Assembly (NCBI GenBank): GCA_937944855.1
Contig: CALFAY010000018.1
Location: 1 to 64,000 of the forward strand
Direction of reading: 5' to 3'
From: an uncultured Planctomycetota bacterium
GTDB lineage: Bacteria > Planctomycetota > Planctomycetia > Gemmatales > HRBIN36
Length of the DNA: 64,000 nucleotides
Under the pieces are notes generated by a model. That model was not told the origin of the DNA. It ran no database searches and saw nothing but the letters and a program-made list of their open reading frames with translations. Made by a program: the position numbers and the translations under genes. Positions 43,036-51,127 of the stretch are shown here, in pieces. Each line of letters begins with the position of its first letter. Within the stretch, counting starts at the first letter, position 1.

Positions 43036-43490
43036 GACCTTATTCTAGGCCGGTCGAAAGGCGGAGAGGCGAGAAGCGGCCGCGGTGGTTGGCCGAGGGG
43101 GTGCGATCCAGAAGAAAAGCCGACCGACGGGAGGGGCCGACCGACAGGCCGTGCAGGCGGGTTGGCATGTTCCTGCCGCGTCCAGTCAGCCCTTCCAATC
43201 GGGTCGGCCGGTCGAGCGAGGCCGACGATTGCCTCACCGGGTCACGCGGAAACATCCAGTCGAGCCAGGGCTGCGGTCCCGCCTCATGAACCTGAGGGAA
43301 AGTGCATGGGTCGGTCCGGCCCGGCGACCAGGATGCGCCGCTGACATTGCCAATCTAGCCAGCGACAAGAGGCTGTCAATCAAGGCTGGGAAACAATCGG
43401 CAATCTTACCATAGTCGGAATTGCCGAATGTCAGGATTGGACCGGTTGCAACGCCTTGGTGCCGTTGCGATGCCCCTCGACCCCGAGCGT
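43036..43490. other. Gene-free interval with a terminator-like hairpin
   Basis: 455 bases between the CBM9-like gene and osmC. The hairpin at 43397-43427 lies at the osmC end. The rest is GC-rich, and the translations of its open frames look like non-coding sequence. No RNA gene is apparent. Confidence 0.4.
43392..43427 (-). terminator. Probable intrinsic terminator of the purH-osmC operon
   Basis: TCGGCAAT at 43397-43404 and ATTGCCGA at 43420-43427 form a perfect 8-base stem with a 15-base loop. Read on the minus strand it is followed by TTGTTT, a short T-run. It lies 64 bases past the osmC stop. Confidence 0.5.
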
Positions 43491-44018
43491 TCATCCGTGG
43501 CCCGAGCCGGATCCCCTGGCGACTTCCAGCGTCATGACAGGCGGATTTGCGAGTGTCTGGTACACGACGCAGTAGCGCTTGGTCAGCTTCAGAAGATTGT
43601 CTATCTGCTCCGGGGTGGCGTCGGCGTCCAAGTCGATCTTCAAACGGATTTCCTGGAAGCCGACGGGCGTTTCCTTGCTGACGCCGAGCGTGCCGCGGAA
43701 GTCGATGAAGCCCTCGGCCACAATCGTTCCGGATCGCAGGGGTATCCCCATAGCCGCCGCCACCGCTCGCAAGGTGACGCCGGTGCAGCCGACCAGCGCT
43801 TGCAAGAGCATTTCCGCCGAACACGCGAAGGAGCCATCGCCTCCTATGGCCGAGTGCAGTCCCGCTCGTATCGGGCCTTGGGGCGAAGTCACCTCGCAGG
43901 AGACGGAATCCGCGAACAACCGTCCATCGGCCCGCAACCAGGCTTTCGCCGATTCAGGATCGGCTTTGTAGCGCTCCTTGAACGGGGCTTGCGCGGTTCG
44001 CAGCTGTTCCGGTCGCAT
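43491..44018 (-). CDS. OsmC-family protein
   Basis: 175 residues from the ATG at 44018, with CAGGAG upstream. A longer open frame reaches into purH and is not credible. OsmC/Ohr proteins reduce organic hydroperoxides through two reactive cysteines. Here the first Cys is in LLQALVGCTGVTLRAVA (about 91-107) and the second in KRYCVVYQTLANPP (about 150). The N-terminal half carries the usual beta-sheet (RLFADSVSCEVTSPQGPIRAGLHSAIGGDG). It lies 19 bases after purH on the same strand and is probably co-transcribed, followed by a terminator. Whether it acts as a peroxidase or another thiol enzyme is not decided by the sequence. Confidence 0.85.
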   Translation of the reverse strand: MRPEQLRTAQAPFKERYKADPESAKAWLRADGRLFADSVSCEVTSPQGPIRAGLHSAIGGDGSFACSAEMLLQALVGCTGVTLRAVAAAMGIPLRSGTIVAEGFIDFRGTLGVSKETPVGFQEIRLKIDLDADATPEQIDNLLKLTKRYCVVYQTLANPPVMTLEVARGSGSGHG

Positions 44019-44037
44019 GGCGATACTCCTGATCGGT

Positions 44038-45618
44038 TCAATGCCGAAAGTGGCGGATGCCAGTGAAGACCATAGCGAGGCCGTGTTCGTTGCAGGCCTG
44101 GATGCTGTCCTTGTCCCGGATCGAGCCGCCGGGCTGGATGATAGCGGTGATGCCCGCCCGAGCCGCCTCATCAACATTGTCGCGGAAGGGGAAGAAGGCA
44201 TCCGAGGCCAGAACGGCTCCTCGGCTGCGTTCGCCGGCTTTCCGGGCCGCCAGATGCACCGAATCCACCCGCGACATCTGTCCGGCTCCAACGCCGACCA
44301 CCATGCCGTCCTTGGCGAAGACGATGGCATTGCTCTTGACGTGCTTGACGACCTTCCAGGCGAAGCGGAGATCGTCCCACTCGACTGAGCTGGGTTGTCG
44401 CTGGGTCACGACGCTTTGGGGTCCGATGGGATCCTCGGAAATGTCCCGGGTCTGGACCAGGAATCCGCCGTCGATCCCGCGGTAATCCAGTCCGGCGGGC
44501 GCCGTATGGTTCTCGGTCAGGGCGGTCGTCTGAAGCAACCGGACGCTCTGCTTCCATTTCGGACGGGTCGTCAGCACTTCCAAGGCTTGAGGAGTGAAAT
44601 CCGGGGCGACGATGGCTTCGACAAAACGATTAGGTTCGGTGATGATCAGGGCGGTTGCTTCGTCCACGGCCCGGTTCACGCCGATTACGCCTCCGTAGGC
44701 GCTTACCGGGTCGCCCTCGAAGGCCCGGCTCATAGCGTCCGCCAGGGAGTCGGCGACGGCCGCTCCGCACGGGTTGTTGTGCTTGACGACGACGGCGGCC
44801 GGTCTGTCGAACTCCCGCACCAGATTCCAAGCACTGTCGAGGTCCAGCAGATTGTTGAACGACAATTCCTTGCCGTGCAATTGCCGGGCCGTCGCCACGG
44901 ATGCACGAAGGCAGTCCGGCTGGACATAAAATGCGGCCTTCTGATGCGGATTTTCTCCGTACCGCAGCAGGCTTCGTCGGTGCATGCACAAGTGCAACAC
45001 CGGGGGAAACTCCTCGGTCGCGGTGCGCTTCAAGAACCAGTCGGCGATGGCCCGGTCGTACTCGGCAATGCGGTCGAACGCCGCTGCTGCCAGACGTTCG
45101 CGCAGAGCAAGACTCACTTTGCCTCCCAGCCGGGTCATCTCTTCCATGACATCGGCGTATTGCGTCGGATCAACGACCACGGCGACGTCTCGAAAGTTCT
45201 TGGCTGCTGCTCGGACCAGCGTCGGCCCGCCGATGTCGATGTTCTCGATCACGTCCTCGGCCGAGACATTCGACCGAGCCACGGTTTCCTCGAAGGGATA
45301 GAGGTTGCACACGACCATGTCGATGGGCGGGATGTCGTGCTGCTTGAGAGTCTGCAAATGTTCCGGGCGGTCGCGGCGGGCCAGGATGCCGCCATGCACT
45401 CGGGGATGCAGGGTCTTGACCCGGCCATCGAGGATTTCGGGGAAGCCGGTCAGGTCATTGATCTCCCGCACTTTCAGCCCGGCATCCATCAAGGCTCGGA
45501 ACGTGCCGCCCGTGGAAATCAATTCGACGCCGTGGCTTGCCAGCACCTGGGCGAAGCTGACCAGGCCGATCTTCTGACTGACGCTCAGGATCGCACGGCG
45601 GATCAGAATGTCGCTCAT
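44038..45618 (-). CDS. purH: Bifunctional AICAR formyltransferase/IMP cyclohydrolase
   Basis: 526 residues from the ATG at 45618, with AGGGAG upstream. It performs the last two steps of purine synthesis: formylation of AICAR and ring closure to IMP. The N-terminal MGS-like domain (about 1-200: ILSVSQKIGLVSFAQVLASHGVELISTGG, GRVKTLHPRVHGGILARRD) carries the cyclohydrolase site. The C-terminal domain shows LRYGENPHQKAAFY, the catalytic VVKHNNPCGAA, and FFPFRDNVDEAARAGITAIIQPGGSIRD. The length is normal. It is followed 19 bases later by osmC. Confidence 0.95.
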   Translation of the reverse strand: MSDILIRRAILSVSQKIGLVSFAQVLASHGVELISTGGTFRALMDAGLKVREINDLTGFPEILDGRVKTLHPRVHGGILARRDRPEHLQTLKQHDIPPIDMVVCNLYPFEETVARSNVSAEDVIENIDIGGPTLVRAAAKNFRDVAVVVDPTQYADVMEEMTRLGGKVSLALRERLAAAAFDRIAEYDRAIADWFLKRTATEEFPPVLHLCMHRRSLLRYGENPHQKAAFYVQPDCLRASVATARQLHGKELSFNNLLDLDSAWNLVREFDRPAAVVVKHNNPCGAAVADSLADAMSRAFEGDPVSAYGGVIGVNRAVDEATALIITEPNRFVEAIVAPDFTPQALEVLTTRPKWKQSVRLLQTTALTENHTAPAGLDYRGIDGGFLVQTRDISEDPIGPQSVVTQRQPSSVEWDDLRFAWKVVKHVKSNAIVFAKDGMVVGVGAGQMSRVDSVHLAARKAGERSRGAVLASDAFFPFRDNVDEAARAGITAIIQPGGSIRDKDSIQACNEHGLAMVFTGIRHFRH

Positions 45619-45735
45619 GGCTGCTCCCTTGCAGGGGTCATGAGGGCATTGTAGAGGAGGCGAAGCCCGGGTGTCTGCCATCTCCGGGCGGATACAATCC
45701 CTGCGTTGGAACAAGCGGCGAAGGCAGGCTTACCG

Positions 45736-47148
45736 ATGGCGGACTACGAAGACATCCGCAGACGGCTTGGCGAGTCCGGTCAGGATCATCTCCTGCGCTG
45801 GTGGTCCGAGTTGGATGAGGCCCAACAAGCCCATTTGCTTTCACAGCTTGCTCATGTCGATCTGGAACTGATCCGCCGCTTGTGGACGCAGGCGGCTGAG
45901 GCGGGGACCAAAGCCCAAGTGCAATGGGAGCGCCTGGAACCGGCGCCGGTGCGGCGCCTGGCCCAGTCCTTCGAGGAATGGGAACAGGAACAGGAGGAAG
46001 CCGAGATCGGCGAAGCGGCCTTGCGAGCCGGTCAGCTGGCCGTTCTGCTGGTCGCAGGCGGACAAGGGACACGCTTGGGACATCCCGGCCCCAAGGGAAC
46101 CTTTCCCATCGGGCCGATCTCCCAGCGGACGCTTTTCCAGATCCACGCGGAAAAGGTTCTGGCTTTAAGCCGGCGATACGAGGTGCCGATTCCCCTGTGC
46201 ATCATGACCAGCCCGGAAAACGACGGGCCGACCCGAGATTTCTTTCAGGTTCACAACGGATTTGGACTCGATCCGGCCCAGATCCACTTCTTCGTTCAGG
46301 GCACGATGCCGGCGGTGGATGCGGCCACGGGCAAACTGCTCTTGGCAGACAAGCACTGCCTGGCCCTTAGCCCCAACGGGCATGGCGGCGTCGTCGAGGC
46401 GCTGGTGCAGTCCGGCCTGGCGGACTATTTGGAAGGTCGGGGCATTCGCCAGGTCTTTTATTTCCAAGTCGATAATCCGCTGGTGAAGGTGGCTGACCCG
46501 CTCTTCCTCGGGCAACACCTCCAGGCTGGAGCTGAGATGTCGCTCAAGGTCCTGCCGAAAGCCTCGCCGGAGGAGCGTCTCGGCGTCGTCGTGCGGCAGG
46601 GTGGCATCCTGCGCGTCATCGAATACAGCGACCTGCCTCCCGAGCTGGCGAGCAAACGTCGTCCCGAAGGCGAACTCGAACTCTGGGCCGGGAGCATCGC
46701 CATCCATGTTTTCGACCTGTCGTTCCTGAAGCGATTGGCCGAGGCCTCGTCGCTGCCGTACCACTTTGCACGCAAAGTCGTGCCCTTTGTGGACGAGGCG
46801 GGCAATTTAGTGCGGCCCGAGCAAGCCAACGCGATCAAGTTCGAGCGGTTTGTTTTTGATGCTCTTCCTCTGGCCCGCAAGGCGTTGATTGTGGAGACGG
46901 ATCGCCGTCAGGAGTTCGAGCCGCTCAAAAACGCCGAGGGCGAGAACTCCCCCGCCACGGTACGCCAAGCCCTCAGCGATCTGTATGCCGAGTGGCTTCG
47001 CTCGGCGGGGGTCCATGTGCCCCGCAGACCCGATGGGTCCTCGCTGCACGCTATCGAAGTCAGTCCGCTGTTCGCCCTGGATGCGGAGGAACTGCGGGCC
47101 AAGGTCGAAGATCTGGAAGAAGTCAGCGGTCCCCTGTTGCTCCAGTGA
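45736..47148 (+). CDS. UAP-type UTP-dependent nucleotidyltransferase (UDP-GlcNAc/UDP-sugar pyrophosphorylase)
   Basis: 470 residues from the ATG at 45736; a TTG at 45706 is in frame but not needed. The protein belongs to the eukaryote-like UDPGP family, not the bacterial GlmU type. The nucleotide-binding loop is LLVAGGQGTRLGHPGPKGTFP (about 95-115), followed by CIMTSPENDGPT, SPNGHGGVVEAL and FYFQVDNPLVKVADP, which match the UTP, sugar-phosphate and uridine sites. LELWAGSIAIHVF and NAIKFERFVFDALP lie further on. The product is probably UDP-N-acetylglucosamine or a related UDP-sugar. It precedes the NagA-like gene by three bases, an amino-sugar operon. Confidence 0.87.
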   Translation: MADYEDIRRRLGESGQDHLLRWWSELDEAQQAHLLSQLAHVDLELIRRLWTQAAEAGTKAQVQWERLEPAPVRRLAQSFEEWEQEQEEAEIGEAALRAGQLAVLLVAGGQGTRLGHPGPKGTFPIGPISQRTLFQIHAEKVLALSRRYEVPIPLCIMTSPENDGPTRDFFQVHNGFGLDPAQIHFFVQGTMPAVDAATGKLLLADKHCLALSPNGHGGVVEALVQSGLADYLEGRGIRQVFYFQVDNPLVKVADPLFLGQHLQAGAEMSLKVLPKASPEERLGVVVRQGGILRVIEYSDLPPELASKRRPEGELELWAGSIAIHVFDLSFLKRLAEASSLPYHFARKVVPFVDEAGNLVRPEQANAIKFERFVFDALPLARKALIVETDRRQEFEPLKNAEGENSPATVRQALSDLYAEWLRSAGVHVPRRPDGSSLHAIEVSPLFALDAEELRAKVEDLEEVSGPLLLQ

Positions 47149-47151
47149 CTT

Positions 47152-48366
47152 ATGCGAACCCTCTTGGTCAAGGGCGTTTTGGTTCTGCCTGATCGTCTGG
47201 TCGGCGGCGGCCTCCTGGTCCGAGACGGCAGGTTCGAGCGTATCATCCCCGATGCCGATGAGTCGGCATCCTGCGATGAGCGGATCGACCTGCGAGGCCG
47301 TTACCTGTGTCCCGGCTTCGTGGATTTGCACGTCCACGGCGGCGACGGGTCCGATTTCATGGACGGCACCGAGCGGGATTTCGTCACGGTGTGCAAGGCC
47401 CACCTTCGGCACGGAACAACGAGCCTCCTGGCGACCAGTTGCGTGGCGACGCCTGACCGCACCATGAAGTTCCTTGGACTGTGCCGGAAGGCCGTGCATC
47501 AGCCTCCGAGCGGAGCGCGGGTTCTCGGAGCACACCTTTACGGACCTTTCTTCGCTCCGGAGGCCAAGGGGTGTCATCCCGGCCATGCTCTGCGGACGCC
47601 GAGGCCGGAGGAGTGGCAGGCTTACCTGGACTCGGGCTGCGTGGTCACAGCCAGCATCGCCCCGGAATTGGCCGCCTCGGAGGCCTTCGCTCGGGAATGC
47701 CGCCGCAGAGGAGTCCGTATCAACATCGGCCATTCGTTGGCGACCTTCGATCAGGTCCGGCAGGCCATGGCCTGGGGAGCCGCGCACGTCGATCATCTCT
47801 TCTGTGCCATGTCGGATCGTGTTCGGCTCCGCCAGACGCAAGCCTATCCGATGCGCGGTGGGGTGGTCGAAGCGACCTTGTACTTCGACGAACTGACCAC
47901 GGAAGTCATCGCCGACGGCAAACACCTGCAAGCGGAACTGCTGCTGTTGGCCCACAGAATCAAGGGGCCGGACCGCCTCGCCCTGGTGACGGATTGCAGT
48001 CGGGCGCTGGACCAGCCGGACGGGGAGTATGTCTTCGGCCCTCGCGACGACGGCGAAAGGTTTCTGAAACGGGACGGCGTGGGGATCCTGCCCGACCGCA
48101 AAGCCCTGGCGTCGTCCGTCGTGGGTATGGATCACATGGTCCGCACGTTTTACCGCCTGACCGGCGTTCCGTTGCCCGAGGTTGTGCGGATGGCTTCGCT
48201 GACCCCGGCCCGGATCATCGGTCGGGACCACGAACTGGGCAGCCTGGCCGCGGGCAAACGGGCCGACTTCGTGGTACTGGAGGAAGACCTCACGGTTCAC
48301 TCCGTTTGGCTGGATGGCCGCTGCGTCCACGACGAAAGCGGTCGGCAGCACGACTCGACCAAGTAA
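47152..48366 (+). CDS. NagA-like N-acetylglucosamine-6-phosphate deacetylase with an altered metal site
   Basis: 404 residues. An amidohydrolase with the HVHG motif (near 59-62), GHSLATFDQ and HVDHLF holding the two metal His residues, IADGKHL and the catalytic Asp in LVTDCSRALD. The family hydrolyses N-acetylglucosamine 6-phosphate to the amine. In E. coli NagA the metal-binding Glu lies in the motif HLEGP; here the same place reads HLYGP (Tyr130). The HLFNAM signature is HLFCAM, and the SGS of the active site is ASS. The enzyme may therefore use a different metal arrangement, act on another substrate, or be inactive. It follows the UAP-type gene by three bases. Confidence 0.85.
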   Translation: MRTLLVKGVLVLPDRLVGGGLLVRDGRFERIIPDADESASCDERIDLRGRYLCPGFVDLHVHGGDGSDFMDGTERDFVTVCKAHLRHGTTSLLATSCVATPDRTMKFLGLCRKAVHQPPSGARVLGAHLYGPFFAPEAKGCHPGHALRTPRPEEWQAYLDSGCVVTASIAPELAASEAFARECRRRGVRINIGHSLATFDQVRQAMAWGAAHVDHLFCAMSDRVRLRQTQAYPMRGGVVEATLYFDELTTEVIADGKHLQAELLLLAHRIKGPDRLALVTDCSRALDQPDGEYVFGPRDDGERFLKRDGVGILPDRKALASSVVGMDHMVRTFYRLTGVPLPEVVRMASLTPARIIGRDHELGSLAAGKRADFVVLEEDLTVHSVWLDGRCVHDESGRQHDSTK

Positions 48367-48370
48367 GGCT

Positions 48371-50017
48371 CTAATCCTTGGTGTGCCGGACCTGCGGCCA
48401 GTACAGTTCCAGGTTGAAGTGCGGATCGTTGTCACCGTCGTGACACTTCCGGCAGAGTTGCATTTCGACTTGCTTGCCGATCGCCAGGCGGAGCGGCCGG
48501 TAGAACCCGGGGTTCTTGGGGTCGGCGACGTGCAGGCTCGAGGGGCCGTGGCAGTTTTCGCATTGGTTGCCGAGCAGATGCGGCGTCGCCGTTTCGCTCA
48601 CGAAGCCGGTCTTGTATTCGAAACCTGTCGTGTGGCAGCGCACGCAATCCGGATCGAACTGGCGTCCGATCAACTGGGCGGATTCGCCTTTCCGCTCCCG
48701 ACGGGCAATGGGTTCGCCGTACTTGACCAGGTTCTCGTAGGCCTTGGCGTGTTTGGATTGAATCCAGGTGGCGTAGGCCTTTTTGTGGCAGTCCTTGCAG
48801 GCCTCTGCCCCGACATACTTCGCCTCGGGTTGGTCCACCTGTATAGGATGCGAACTCTTGGGAGAGCGGCTCAGGAAATCGCCATTGAACACGCGAAGGA
48901 CGTAATTTCGCATCTCCTCCCGAACCGGGTTGGTCTGCTCGCCAGACAGCTCGAAGTGCGGTGAGAGGGAGACGAGCTGATAGCGGAAGTCGAAACGGCT
49001 TTCCTCGGTCGGGTCGGCCTTGCGATAGACGCCCATGAGGCCGACGTATTTGCCCTTGTGTCCCAGGCTGACGAGCAAGGCCCCGTGTTCCTGGCGGGCG
49101 ATGGCGGAGGGTTCGTCGCTGATGTCGCGCGTCACCACGACCTGAAATACGGGATGGCTGGCCAGCAATTGCCGGGCTTCGTCCTGAGAACCGACGAAAA
49201 GGAGCACTCGAACATCGGCTTTGGCTTCGTTCACCTCTTTCAAAACTTCGGTCAGCACGTCATTGGCGGGGTGGAACTTCAACGAGGGATCGAGTCTGCG
49301 TATTTCGGCGGCTGTATGATCACTGACCAGACCGACGTAAGCGACCTTCAAGCCGTCCGGCTTGTGCGGTTGGTCCAGCGTCCAGCGACGGAACATTTCT
49401 GGAAACTGGCCGTCAGCGTCGTTCAGATTAGCGGCCAGCATGACGGGTGGTTGATAGTTGAGGGCGATGCCAAGCGCCTGATCGAGCGGGAGGGTCAATT
49501 CGGCAGAACCGAGGCCGACGGCGGCGTAGTTCATCAGCTTCAGGCTGGCCAATGCGGTCTCGAACTTGATGCGGCCCTGTTCGGTCGCTGGTTTCGGGGC
49601 CAATTCGCCCAGGTCGGCGGCGGACACTGGCCAGCCCTTGTCCCGAAGTTGTTTCCACAATTCGTATCGCCGTTCCAGGCCGCCGAGCTGCGGTCGAGCG
49701 CAGCCGCATGGTTGCAGATAGCCGTGCATTTCGCCGGACAACAGCAGGACCAGGTCAGGCGGCGGACCTTCGAGCAGCTTGGGGGGAGGAATGGCCGGAT
49801 TCGCGTCCTGAGGGAGCGTCGATTTCCGCGTCGAAGAGGTGCCCTTTGATTCCGAGGCCCCGCGGCCCACGACGACATATCCGCCGAACACGATGCCGAT
49901 GACGACGGCGATCAACGCTGCCAGGGCGGCCAGTCGATGCCGCGGCGAGAGCGAGGCATTCCTGCTGGCCGAACCTTCCATCTGATGATGATCGTTGGGC
50001 GAATCGTTGCTGGTCAT
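48371..50017 (-). CDS. Membrane-anchored tetraheme cytochrome c554-type protein with a degenerate phosphoesterase-like domain
   Basis: 548 residues. An N-terminal membrane helix (about 27-50) anchors it facing the periplasm. Residues about 85-330 resemble a 5'-nucleotidase/metallophosphoesterase domain (SGEMHGYLQPCGCARPQLGGLERRYELW), but the canonical Asp and Asn-His-Glu ligands are replaced (GEMHG; GLGSAE). The C-terminal part has four CxxCH heme motifs: CKDCH, CVRCH, CENCH and CRKCH, with the cytochrome c554 domain pattern. It probably carries electrons in the periplasm. Phosphoesterase activity is doubtful. The DUF1573 gene lies 22 bases upstream, and nagA is convergent. Confidence 0.85.
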   Translation of the reverse strand: MTSNDSPNDHHQMEGSASRNASLSPRHRLAALAALIAVVIGIVFGGYVVVGRGASESKGTSSTRKSTLPQDANPAIPPPKLLEGPPPDLVLLLSGEMHGYLQPCGCARPQLGGLERRYELWKQLRDKGWPVSAADLGELAPKPATEQGRIKFETALASLKLMNYAAVGLGSAELTLPLDQALGIALNYQPPVMLAANLNDADGQFPEMFRRWTLDQPHKPDGLKVAYVGLVSDHTAAEIRRLDPSLKFHPANDVLTEVLKEVNEAKADVRVLLFVGSQDEARQLLASHPVFQVVVTRDISDEPSAIARQEHGALLVSLGHKGKYVGLMGVYRKADPTEESRFDFRYQLVSLSPHFELSGEQTNPVREEMRNYVLRVFNGDFLSRSPKSSHPIQVDQPEAKYVGAEACKDCHKKAYATWIQSKHAKAYENLVKYGEPIARRERKGESAQLIGRQFDPDCVRCHTTGFEYKTGFVSETATPHLLGNQCENCHGPSSLHVADPKNPGFYRPLRLAIGKQVEMQLCRKCHDGDNDPHFNLELYWPQVRHTKD

Positions 50018-50039
50018 GGCCGCCTCTGGTCAAGGGGGG

Positions 50040-50576
50040 CTACGGCACTACTCGGGTTGTGATTTCCAGCCGCAGGCCGTTGCTGAAATGGGGCTGCGGG
50101 TCGTTCGGCAGTGCGAACGTCGCGGACAACCGCAGAGTGCCGGCCGACAACTGCTCCTGCTTCGGATGCCAGCCAAAGCGGATCACTCCGCTCTGACCTC
50201 CCGGAATCTCGACCCAAGTCTCTCCGACTTTCATGGCCTGCCCGTTGATCTGGATTTCATGGACGCACTTGCAACTTGTCTCGGTCAGTTGGATGCGAAG
50301 CTTTCCCTTGCCCTCGTTGCGGAAGGGAATCTCGACGGCGTTGTCCTTGTCCACCTGAGACTGTCCGTGATCGATTTCGATGGTGTTGCCGATCATCCTG
50401 ACGCCCTCGAAGACCGTCCTGGGCGGCTCCGCGATTTGCGAAGAGGCCTCGATAACATTCGGCATGCCCTGGGCGCCGACGTTCATCGAAAGCCAAGTGA
50501 CACCGGCGGAAATGCCGATCGTGCCGACGACCAATGCCAACCAGTACTGCCAATACCTGCTCTCCGGTTTTTGCAT
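50040..50576 (-). CDS. DUF1573-family periplasmic protein
   Basis: 178 residues from the ATG at 50576, preceded by CAGGGT. An N-terminal helix (YWLALVVGTIGISAGVTWLSM, about 14-34) acts as a signal or anchor. The body is an Ig-like sheet: VEIPFRNEGKGKLRIQLTETSCKCVHEIQINGQ, then SGVIRFGWHP, with the Cys-Lys-Cys turn seen in DUF1573 domains. These proteins are found in Bacteroidetes and Planctomycetes with unknown function. It lies 22 bases upstream of the tetraheme cytochrome on the same strand, suggesting a shared envelope complex. Confidence 0.7.
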   Translation of the reverse strand: MQKPESRYWQYWLALVVGTIGISAGVTWLSMNVGAQGMPNVIEASSQIAEPPRTVFEGVRMIGNTIEIDHGQSQVDKDNAVEIPFRNEGKGKLRIQLTETSCKCVHEIQINGQAMKVGETWVEIPGGQSGVIRFGWHPKQEQLSAGTLRLSATFALPNDPQPHFSNGLRLEITTRVVP

Positions 50577-50941
50577 AGTTCTACCCTGCTGTCGCAACCA
50601 CGGGTTCTATCTCAGCCAGGTCGTTTCGAGTTTCATTGTACATCGGCGTTGGAATTCCTTCCCGGTAAGGATTTCGCAAGGGATGGCCTTTGCGGAAGGC
50701 AGCGATGTTGTCGGATCTGCCGAATGCTCCATCCGAACAATTTCAGGCCGTAAACTTTAGCCAGGTTCGCGTCCTGCTGTGGTTGCGACGTTCGTAGCAC
50801 CGGCTAGAATTGGGGGCAACCCGGAAAGCTCGGTAGGGATTGCGCTTGCCTACGCTGGGAGCGATTGCTAGACATGGCCGGGTCCGGATCGGGGAATCTA
50901 GCCAACGCCAGCCCGAGCCAACTCGGGTCGGGGAGTTGTCA
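50577..50941. other. Intergenic region with a promoter-like element
   Basis: 365 bases between divergent genes (DUF1573 on minus, a small membrane protein on plus). It contains the promoter-like pair at 50783-50810 and a perfect six-base hairpin, CCCGAG at 50912-50917 and CTCGGG at 50922-50927, just before the ribosome site of the small gene. Nothing else is evident. Confidence 0.45.
50783..50810 (+). promoter_or_regulatory. Candidate sigma-70-type promoter
   Basis: TTGCGA at 50783-50788 and TAGAAT at 50805-50810 are separated by 16 bases. It is the best match in the interval and would give a leader of about 125 bases for the small membrane protein gene at 50942. The match could be chance. 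Confidence 0.35.
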
Positions 50942-51127
50942 ATGGACAAAGCCTTGTGTTGGGGAACGCTGGGGCTGACGGCCGTTCTCGTCCTGTTGTT
51001 CCTCCAAGACCTGTTCATTGGCAGTTGGCCGCTGTACCGGGCCAGTATCGCCTTGGACATCTTCGGTATTCTGGCCGGGGGCGTGATCATCTATGTGTGC
51101 GTGGACACGCTCATGGAGATGAAGTAG
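50942..51127 (+). CDS. Small two-helix membrane protein
   Basis: 61 residues from the ATG at 50942 (GGGGAG seven bases upstream). A longer frame from 50840 exists but encodes a charged, unconserved stretch. Two hydrophobic helices (CWGTLGLTAVLVLLFLQDLF and IALDIFGILAGGVIIYVCV) with a short loop end in a basic LMEMK tail. The length and pattern fit a small integral membrane protein of unknown function. Its stop overlaps the convergent cobA-hemD stop by 17 bases, which may cause antisense interference. Confidence 0.65.
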   Translation: MDKALCWGTLGLTAVLVLLFLQDLFIGSWPLYRASIALDIFGILAGGVIIYVCVDTLMEMK

